This document shows, in pieces, positions 6,463 to 15,300 of a stretch of 17,447 bases of DNA; position 1 is the first letter of the stretch, and each line of letters begins with the position of its first letter. The stretch covers positions 1 to 17,447 of the forward strand of contig NZ_CALDXR010000026.1 in NCBI RefSeq assembly GCF_937920985.1, read 5' to 3'. Below the pieces are notes generated by a model. The model made no database searches, was not told the origin of the DNA, and saw only the letters and a program-made list of their open reading frames with translations. Position numbers and translations under genes: made by a program. This DNA comes from an uncultured Phascolarctobacterium sp. GTDB lineage: Bacteria > Bacillota > Negativicutes > Acidaminococcales > Acidaminococcaceae.

Positions 6463-6503
6463 ATAAGCTTATAATAAATTTCCAGGTTAAGGGGGAGATG
6501 TAA

Positions 6504-9335
6504 GTGAAAAATATTAATGGCCAAAATATTTTAGCTGCAGCAATTGCTATATCTCTGGGATGTTGCTATGCTGACTTTCTGCCTGTTGCATATGCGGAAG
6601 CAAATGAAGCCGCACAGACAGCAAGTAATGGTGCTGATGATCCGTCTATGGACTTCAGCCTTGAAACTATGACGGTAGAAGCAAAACGTCCTGATTGGGA
6701 AAGTAAGCTTTCTCCTGGCACGGTGAATATTGTGCGCCCTGATGACTTCAAGGGTGAGCAGAAATCATTGCCTGACTTGCTTTTAACAGTGCCTGGCGTG
6801 CATGTGCGTGAGGTAAACGGCAAGGGACAGTATACAACGGTGACGATGCGTGGCTCTACTGCGGCGCAGGTCGGCGTTTTTATTGACGGTGTATTAGCCA
6901 ACCTTGGCGGTGACACTGCTGTTGACCTTTCGACAATTCCTGTAAAAAACGTAGAGCGTATTGAGGTTTACCGCGGTTATATTCCCAGCCGTTTCGGTGG
7001 TACCTTCATGGGCGGTGTTATCAACATTGTTACCAAAAAACCGGAAACAACCAATGTATCCTTAGAGGTTGGCAAAAGCTCTTATGGTGGCAAAAGAGGC
7101 TCTATGGAGATTACAGCTCCTCTGGGAGATGGTTCGTTAATGGTTGGCACTAACTACGAATCAAGTGACGGTGATTTCAAATATAAGAATTATGCTGCGG
7201 AAAGGTATATACCTAGTATAAAAACTTATATTGCTGAAAATGAAAAAGAAATAGTAGAGTTCAATAATAATAATATAGATATGCTCAATGGCACTTTAAT
7301 AAAGCTTTCAGATGAGCAAGTAGAATATTTTAAAGCAAATAATGATGCATGGGAAGCGTATGTTAAAAATGAAGGAGAAAATAGCTTAAGTAATTCTATT
7401 TATGAAAATCGTTATAATTTTGCAAAACAAGATATTGGCAAGACGAATTTTTACAAAATAGAACAGCAGCTAATTGATCAAGGGATACAGCAAAAATATT
7501 TTGATGCTGGATATGATAATAATGACTGGTTTACTGGTGTGGAAAATGACTGGAATGGAAATAACTTTGGCCCGGGAATTATAACTCCAGAAATAAAAGA
7601 TGAATTAATCAAAAATTACGGAGATAGTATTGTTCAAGGCAATATAAATGAATGGACAAATAAAGTTAACCCGGAGAATAGTCCTAGTATAGAAGCTTAT
7701 ACACAAAAAGTTAAGGAATGGAAGCAAAAATTAAAAGAAGCGCAAAATGCAACCAGATATAGAAAATATAATGATTATGAAAAATCTAGTACTATAGTTA
7801 AATGGCAAAATGCTGATTGGATGATTAAGGGAACCTACAATAAATTGGAAAGGCATTTACCGGACAGCGTATGGGGCGGAGATGTAAAGGGTGCATTTGC
7901 CAGCAATGGAGTAGATTTATATGATAAATTTTATTATGATAGCCGAAAGCAAAAACAAGAGAACATGGGACTTATGTTGCAGAACCGCCAGGAAAGAGGC
8001 AAGCTGGAATGGGGTTGGATGATTGACTATGAACATCAAGATAAAAAATATAATGCGGAACATATATTGATAGAAAACTTTAATCCTGGGCAGGATTGGG
8101 AGTTAGCAAATACTCCACTACGTGCATGGAGTAGATATAAGTCCAATAAGTATACAGCCCAGATTGATGGCGGTTATAAGTTGAATGATAATAATATGCT
8201 TGATTTCCTTATCAATTATTCTAATGAGAGAATGAGAATCAAAGGGTCAAATATGGATAAGGTGTTAAGCAAAGAAAATGAGAACTCCCTGGCATCGCAA
8301 ATACGTAATAAATATGATCAGAAACTGTTTAACATCCAAATTCAAGATTCTATTACTCTGGATAAGGCTGGTAGTTGGATTTTGACGCCAAGTTTACGGT
8401 ATAACCAATCCCAAATTATTGGTTATAGCGATGGTAAACGTTTTGAAGATGGTTATTTCGGCTGGATACATCCAAAAGATTCACAAACAAACAGCAAGAC
8501 TACCTGGCAGTTGGCGTTAAAAAAAGAATTTAATGACAATTTAACTGTACGCATGACAGGTGGTACATATTACCGGTTACTTAATATGGCAGAAATTGCC
8601 GGTGATGGAGCTGGCATATTGCCTACTCCTGCAGACCATAACGGGAAAGGGGCGATATTCCCTGTTCCTGAGGAAGGAAAGCAGTTTGATGTTAGTGCCA
8701 TTATGCATAATAAGCTTTTAGGAGCTGATAATTCTACTACGATAACTTATTTTTGGCGTGATTCTACCAATATGTTGCAGCTAGAGCGAGCTGGTAAGGA
8801 TTATTGGTGTTATTATAACGATAACAAAGGGAAAGCTACTGGTTTGGAATTACAAAGTAGCTTTAAATGGGATAAGTTTGATTTAGATTTGCAGTTAACA
8901 TATGTTAACAGTAAATCTTATAGCCAATATACTGCTAATGGTAACAATAATGGCTATAGCAGTGTATGGTCAACATACCAACCTGAGTGGGAAGGCAATC
9001 TCCGTATAACCTATAGACCTTCTGATAAGTTTTCTGTGTTTGCTGAAGGACATTACACTGACGAATATTTTACAAGCAGAGGTAAAGCTAGTAGTGGAGA
9101 TATTTCCCCTTACTTGTCAGGAATGCCGGTAGCAGAATTATTTGTTATGAACAGTGGTTTGAAATGGATGCCACAGAAGAATTGGCAGTTAACTGTTGGC
9201 TGTAACGATATTTTTAATCATGGACCCAGAGCAAAAATATTGAGCAATATAACTAATATACCAGATGGTTACATAAATCCGGAATTTCCGACACAAGGAA
9301 GAACTTATTACGTAACTGCAAGGTACCAGTTCTAA
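6504..9335 (+). CDS. TonB-dependent outer-membrane receptor, probably for a corrinoid
   Basis: A 943-aa outer-membrane active transporter. The GTG start at 6504 has GGGGGAG (6491-6497) 6 nt upstream; an ATG at 6498 stops immediately. The signal peptide is about residues 1-31 (hydrophobic ILAAAIAISLG, likely cleavage after AYA). A TonB-box-like ETMTVEA lies at 54-60. The plug domain (about 65-180) includes LLLTVPGVHV, TMRGS, GVFIDGV, IERIEVYRG-type VERIEVYRGY, SRFGG and GGVINIVTKKP (ending at 180). The beta-barrel ends in the expected aromatic residue (RTYYVTARYQF). BtuB-like receptors are about 600-700 aa. The excess is largely an insertion at about residues 230-420, hydrophilic, helical in character and encoded by markedly AT-rich DNA. 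A cobalamin riboswitch upstream supports corrinoid uptake, but the attenuator at 6324-6462 leaves other ligands possible. Energy would come from TonB/ExbBD encoded elsewhere. Confidence 0.93.
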   Translation: MKNINGQNILAAAIAISLGCCYADFLPVAYAEANEAAQTASNGADDPSMDFSLETMTVEAKRPDWESKLSPGTVNIVRPDDFKGEQKSLPDLLLTVPGVHVREVNGKGQYTTVTMRGSTAAQVGVFIDGVLANLGGDTAVDLSTIPVKNVERIEVYRGYIPSRFGGTFMGGVINIVTKKPETTNVSLEVGKSSYGGKRGSMEITAPLGDGSLMVGTNYESSDGDFKYKNYAAERYIPSIKTYIAENEKEIVEFNNNNIDMLNGTLIKLSDEQVEYFKANNDAWEAYVKNEGENSLSNSIYENRYNFAKQDIGKTNFYKIEQQLIDQGIQQKYFDAGYDNNDWFTGVENDWNGNNFGPGIITPEIKDELIKNYGDSIVQGNINEWTNKVNPENSPSIEAYTQKVKEWKQKLKEAQNATRYRKYNDYEKSSTIVKWQNADWMIKGTYNKLERHLPDSVWGGDVKGAFASNGVDLYDKFYYDSRKQKQENMGLMLQNRQERGKLEWGWMIDYEHQDKKYNAEHILIENFNPGQDWELANTPLRAWSRYKSNKYTAQIDGGYKLNDNNMLDFLINYSNERMRIKGSNMDKVLSKENENSLASQIRNKYDQKLFNIQIQDSITLDKAGSWILTPSLRYNQSQIIGYSDGKRFEDGYFGWIHPKDSQTNSKTTWQLALKKEFNDNLTVRMTGGTYYRLLNMAEIAGDGAGILPTPADHNGKGAIFPVPEEGKQFDVSAIMHNKLLGADNSTTITYFWRDSTNMLQLERAGKDYWCYYNDNKGKATGLELQSSFKWDKFDLDLQLTYVNSKSYSQYTANGNNNGYSSVWSTYQPEWEGNLRITYRPSDKFSVFAEGHYTDEYFTSRGKASSGDISPYLSGMPVAELFVMNSGLKWMPQKNWQLTVGCNDIFNHGPRAKILSNITNIPDGYINPEFPTQGRTYYVTARYQF

Positions 9336-9349
9336 GGAGATGAATAAAT

Positions 9350-12300
9350 ATGCGTAAAATGAGCAATGTAAAGAAAGCTGCAATTTTAGCATCGGTTTTG
9401 GGTGGTTATGTATTTGCAGGTAGTGCTATGGCGGCTAACCTTTTGGTTACAGTACCTTCTAATTATGGCAGCAGCAATATGGCTGTTATTACAGGTTCGC
9501 GTGTTACTGATAGGATAGACGCTGAACCAAGTAGGGCTGTTATGACATCTTTGAATAGAGATCCGGCTGCTTATAGTTTTGTAATGGATGGTAAAAACAA
9601 GTTTATTTTACGGCAATATACTTATGATACAATAGATTTACTCCCTATGATATTGGTTGACGCGGACACGGATTGGCCGAAGGATGGTTATATCTCCGGA
9701 ACAATCTCAAAAGGGGCTAATCCCCATGCGGCAGCTGGTCATAATGGGTATGTTTATACAGGTGATTATGACTTAGGAACTATTGCGGTCGCTAAGGTAA
9801 CAAACAATGCTTTAGTTGAGGATGTAAGTAAAACAAGATATTTATTAGAGGATATCAATAAGTATTGTGAAGGAGACTTAGATGTTAGCGAAGGTGCATG
9901 CACTCATGGCGAATCTTTATTAGTAAAAGGTAATCAGTTATTTGCTGTAGTTAGTGTTAATGCGACAGGCGGAAATACCAGCTATTCCTCTGGCTATTTG
10001 TTGCAATATGATATTCAGGCTGATGGTAGCTTGAAATTTGTTTCTTTTACTAGAACAGGGCGCAATACAGATACAGTAAAACTGAATAGTTACAATAATT
10101 TACTAATCAACACTGCCATTGGAGGTATGCAGAATTACGGATATGGAAACAACGGTTCAAACGTTACTATTGGCGTATTGAGTGGCGGTAAACTAAATGA
10201 TAAGAATGAAGTCAATGCTTCTATTGTACCTGAAAATATAAAAAAATTTAAGTTGGATTTTAGAGATATTTGTGTTTGGCCAAATGGTACAGCCTATATA
10301 CTTGCTTACAATCTCGATGAATCAGGACGGGGTGGCAGTAAATTCAATATTTATAAAACCACAGTGGCAAATTTGAATTCAACAACACCTAAGGATTGGG
10401 AGATTGTTGTTCAGGATAAAACTGATGGCGGTGGTAATACTGGTGTAAAAACAGGTTGGTTTAACAAGATTTTTGCAGAATATTATACCAAGCGTTTGTG
10501 GGGCGAATTTGGCGATAATATTGTGGTTTACCTTGATGGTGACAACAATCCCAGCTATACATGGTCAGCTTATAATTTAGCCGGTAACAGTGATTTTCAT
10601 ACTTTTAACTCTGTAACACAATTAGCTGGTGATGATGTTGTTGGCGGCTTGGCTTTATTAACTAAGTCGCGGGAAGAAGGGCTTACAACACCTTCGGCAA
10701 CAACTAGTACAATTATAAATATTAATGCTAACGTTAAAACGGCAGATTATCAAAACAGGATTACAGGAACTACAAGCGATACTATATATTCCGATATTAC
10801 CCCAGATAATAGCAATTATACATTTGAAGGGGATAAAACTATTTCGTTGAGTGAAGTAGCTTGGAAAAAACAGGCTGATTTAAGCAATAATATTCTGGCC
10901 GCTATTTATGCGCATGACGGCAACGATATTACTGTCAATGCCGGCAGCAATACTTTGCAGCTACAGGTACAGAACAGCATTGCTACACCTGTCGGCGTTT
11001 ATGCCGGCAATGGCAAAAATGTTACTATTAATGCAGGTAAGCTGAATATTATTACCATTGGTGCTGTAGATGGCAACTCCTTGAATAACGCAATTATGAA
11101 TGATGCAGGCAAGTCAGCTGCCAGCAAGATTACTGTTAATGGTGACGTTAATATTTCAATGAGAGGCGGCTACGGCGGTAATGGCGTTGCTGTACAGAAG
11201 ACAGACCGTTGGGGCGAAGCAAGCTATGCTTCTGATGTTGCCAACACAATTACAATTAACGGCAATCTGACTGTAAAGGGCACTGACAGCGAAACCTGGG
11301 GCATTCCTATAAATGCTGATAATGTGTTATCGCGTTTTAACAATGCCGGTATTCTTACACAGGTAGAAAATAGCCGTGTAGATGTCAGCGGTACTGCTGA
11401 TATGGATGTGTATGGCAATGGCATTACAACGAATGCCAAGAACAGTACGGTTTCTATTGGCGGTGGCGAGATTAATGTGCCGAAGGGCATGAATTATAGC
11501 TACTATACCTTGGGCGCATATCAGGGAACTATTAACGTTAACACCGGTAAGGATGGCGCAACAGCCGGCAATAACAGCGTTAAGCTGGGCGGCGACATTT
11601 TTGCTCTGTCAACTGGTGCGGTTAATGTGGCACTGACTACAGGGGATTCCTATCTGCGGGGCATTGTAGATAATGGCGGTACTGTTAATATGTGGCTGCA
11701 AAATGGTGCAAGCTGGATAAACCAGGCCAATAATACCCGCTATGCACAGGATAATGAAGATGTCGGCAGCAATGGCGCCAGCCACATCAGTAAACTGACC
11801 GGCGGAAGCAAAGATGCTGCAGGCGTTATCTTCCAAAAGAGTGGCAGCAAGGATATAACCGTAGATAAATACAGCGGTAATACTATGGTTATCTATGAGC
11901 ATGATAATAGTAACCCGGAAAATATTCTTGGTGGCAATTTTACGGTAAAGACTGCTGAAAATGGCTCCGCTGTAGTTTTGCGTACTGATAGCAGCGGTGT
12001 AAATACTTCTTCTGAAGCAACTGTCAATAAGGTTCTCGACGCTTTGGCCAACAAGCTTTATTATACAGATTATGTCAGCGGCAGCAGAAATCTGGATGGA
12101 AAGGTACAGATTGCCGAAGGGCTGACAGCGGCTTCTGCAGCTCAATATATTGGAAATATTGAATATAGCAGTACTAGTGGACAAGGACGCTTAGGTGAAA
12201 AAATTACAACGCTATTAGAAGTTCCCAAAGGAGATAATGTTGAAAATAATAAAAACTTCCTTGTGGAAAATGATAGTTGGCATGGCAATAACAGTGGCGA

Positions 12301-15300
12301 TAAAGTTAATCTGACATTGAAGGATAAAGCGAGCTGGACTGGTGATAACAGTGGCAGCAATATGGTGGTTAAAGCATCAGATTCCACCTGGACTGGTGAT
12401 AATAAGGGTGAGGGATTAAACGTAACGCTGAATACATCAAGTTGGGAAGGGAATAATGAAGGCGGTACGGCTGTTATTGAGCTTAAGAATAAATCTAATT
12501 GGAGCGGAGATAATAGTGGTAATAACGCAAATATTGTAATAGATGATTCAACGTGGAACGGAGAGAATATTGGCAAAGATGCTATTATAACTGTTCGTAA
12601 CAATGGTTATTGGAATAAAGACGTAAAAATTAATAACACTAAGTTAACAGTAGATAGTGCAAGCTATAATGGACACATAGTTAGCGATAGTAATACTATT
12701 AATGTGCAGAATTCGGCTCAATGGTCTGGTAACATTAGTGGAAAAAATAATATTATTACGTTACAGGACGCCAAATGGAGTGGTAATAATAGTGGGGATA
12801 ATAGTACCATTAATCTGTTGAATGCAAAATGGAATGGTAATAGTTTCGGAAAGGACACCAAGGTTGCAATTAACTCTGGCAGTGTATGGGAGGGTTATAA
12901 TAGTGGCGCAGGCTTTGATTTAAAAATGGCTAGCGGCAGTACTTGGGTTATAACTGCTGATTCTGTGGTAGAAAATCTTAGCAGTAATCTTGGACGAGCT
13001 GCTGGGACTAATCCAACCATTGATATGACTAATAGTGCAGCGAATGCTACTATTGGTAATTATAATGGCAACTTTACTTTGCTGTATAAGCACGATTATA
13101 CTAATCCTTCACAATTACAAGGAGGAAGCTTTACCATCAATAAAGCTATAGACGGGAGTACTATCACTTTGTTGACGGATAGTAGTGGGATTAAGCTTAA
13201 CGACGAGGATAGTGTAAATGATACGCTCAATGCTTTGGCTAATAAGTTATATTATCAAGAAGCAATAGAAGGAAAACAAAATTTATCTGGTTCGGTGAAG
13301 ATTGTGGAAAGCCTGACTGCACCTGAAATTAGTAAGCAGGCTGGCAGTATCATCTACAATAGTACAAATGGACAGGGCATGTTGGACGCGAACAGTGTAG
13401 CACCAGGCTTCACTTATCCTAAAATGCAGGATAAATTTGTGTTTAATACAACTCTGACCGGTGATTATAAAACGGATAAAGAGTACAGGCAGCATGGTGT
13501 GCTTACGGCTGATAATAACAAATATGAGTTTCCACTAGATCCATCAACTAGTTCTTTACATGAAAAAACAACTATTGTACCTGAAAATGGTAATGCGATT
13601 TCTGTAAACCATGATACAACAATATGTTTGGGAAGAACTTATGATTTGTATCTAAATGCGCAGAAAGCTCCTAATATTATTGTTAGTAATGCTAAATTAA
13701 ATATACGTGATGCCGGTACCGTTTATACCGGTAGAGATGAGATACATACATATGACTACAAGACACGTAACGAATATCAACCGGGAGTCATAGTAAATAA
13801 TGGTTCTTTGAAAATAGAAGGTAATTTAGAAGCATATGGAAAAGTTGATGATGCTACGCCTGTTATAACTATCAATGGTAAAGATTCATCGGTAGAAATA
13901 ACAAAAAGCTTAAGTATAGCGGCTGGTAGGGTTGTGCAATATGGCGATAAAGAAGATTTTAGTAATAAAGCGGAGGTAGCAGTATTAGCTGATGGAGGAA
14001 AGCTTCTTGTAAAATCTGGTGTAAATATTTCTGGCAGTTTACATGCAACCAATGAAGGCAACATTGAATTACGCGGTGGAGCCTACATGACTGTGATGGG
14101 GGATTTAATCGCAGATAAGAATGCTAAAATTAAACTAGTTAGCAATCAAGGGATTGTAGATTTAGATAGTAATGTTTCGACAGATGATACTGGTGAAGTG
14201 ATATTAGATTTTGCGAAGAGTAGCTTGTTGAAAAATAAATGGAAAGGCGATAATAATGGTAATACCCAATTAGTTATGGAGAATGGCGAGTGGCGAGGCA
14301 ATAACAATGGTAATATTACAGCTAGCCTTGCCAATAGCTCAACTTGGAGCGGTGCCAATACCGGCGCTAATGCAACCGTAAGCCTGACTGACAGCAGCTG
14401 GAGCGGCGACAACAGCGGCGTAGGTCTGAGCCTGACTGCCAACAACAGCAAGTGGAACGGCAGCACGAATGCTGCAGGCAGCGCAACACTGACGAACGGC
14501 AGCATCTGGACGGGCGCAAGCACAAGTGCAGACTTTACGCTTACATTAAACGGCAGCACCTGGAACAACAGTGGTGCCAGCAGCCTGAAGAGCTTTACAG
14601 CTACCAATGGCATAGTTGACATGACAAACGCTGCAGCAAGCGTAACCATCGGCAGCTACAGCGGTGACGCAACTGTCATCTACAAGCATAACAGCAGTAA
14701 TCCTGGCGAAGTCAACGGCGGTAAATTCACTGTCAACAGTGCTAAGAACGGCAGCAAGATTACCATGCTGACGGATAACACCGGCGTAGATACGACAGAT
14801 GAGGACAAGATTAACGAAGCACTGGATGCACTGGCAGGCAAGCTGTTCTACCTGGGAGCAATCGGCGGGGCGGAAAGCAATCTGAACGGCACCGTGAAGA
14901 TTGCCGAAGGACTGACAGCAGCTTCTGTTGCTAAGCAGACTGCAGGCATTGTCTACGACAAGACAACAGGTCAGGGCAGCGCGGACCACAAGAGCGTAAC
15001 GCCTGGTCCTGTATATCCGACGGAACAGGACAGAACAGCCTTTGTAACAAGCATTACCGGTGAGCACTTCACTGATAAGGAATACCGTAAGGCCGGCGTT
15101 CTCTCCAACACAGTCGATAATAATATCTATAACTTTACGAAAGACGCAACTACGATTACTACCGACAGCAGTGCAATTACTACAGCTAAGGATACAACCT
15201 TGAAGCTGAACAGCCACGATATGACGATTACTGCTAACAGCGGTGATGGTATCGCAACAACCGGCGGCAAGCTGACAGTTCAGGATGCAGGAAACTTTAC

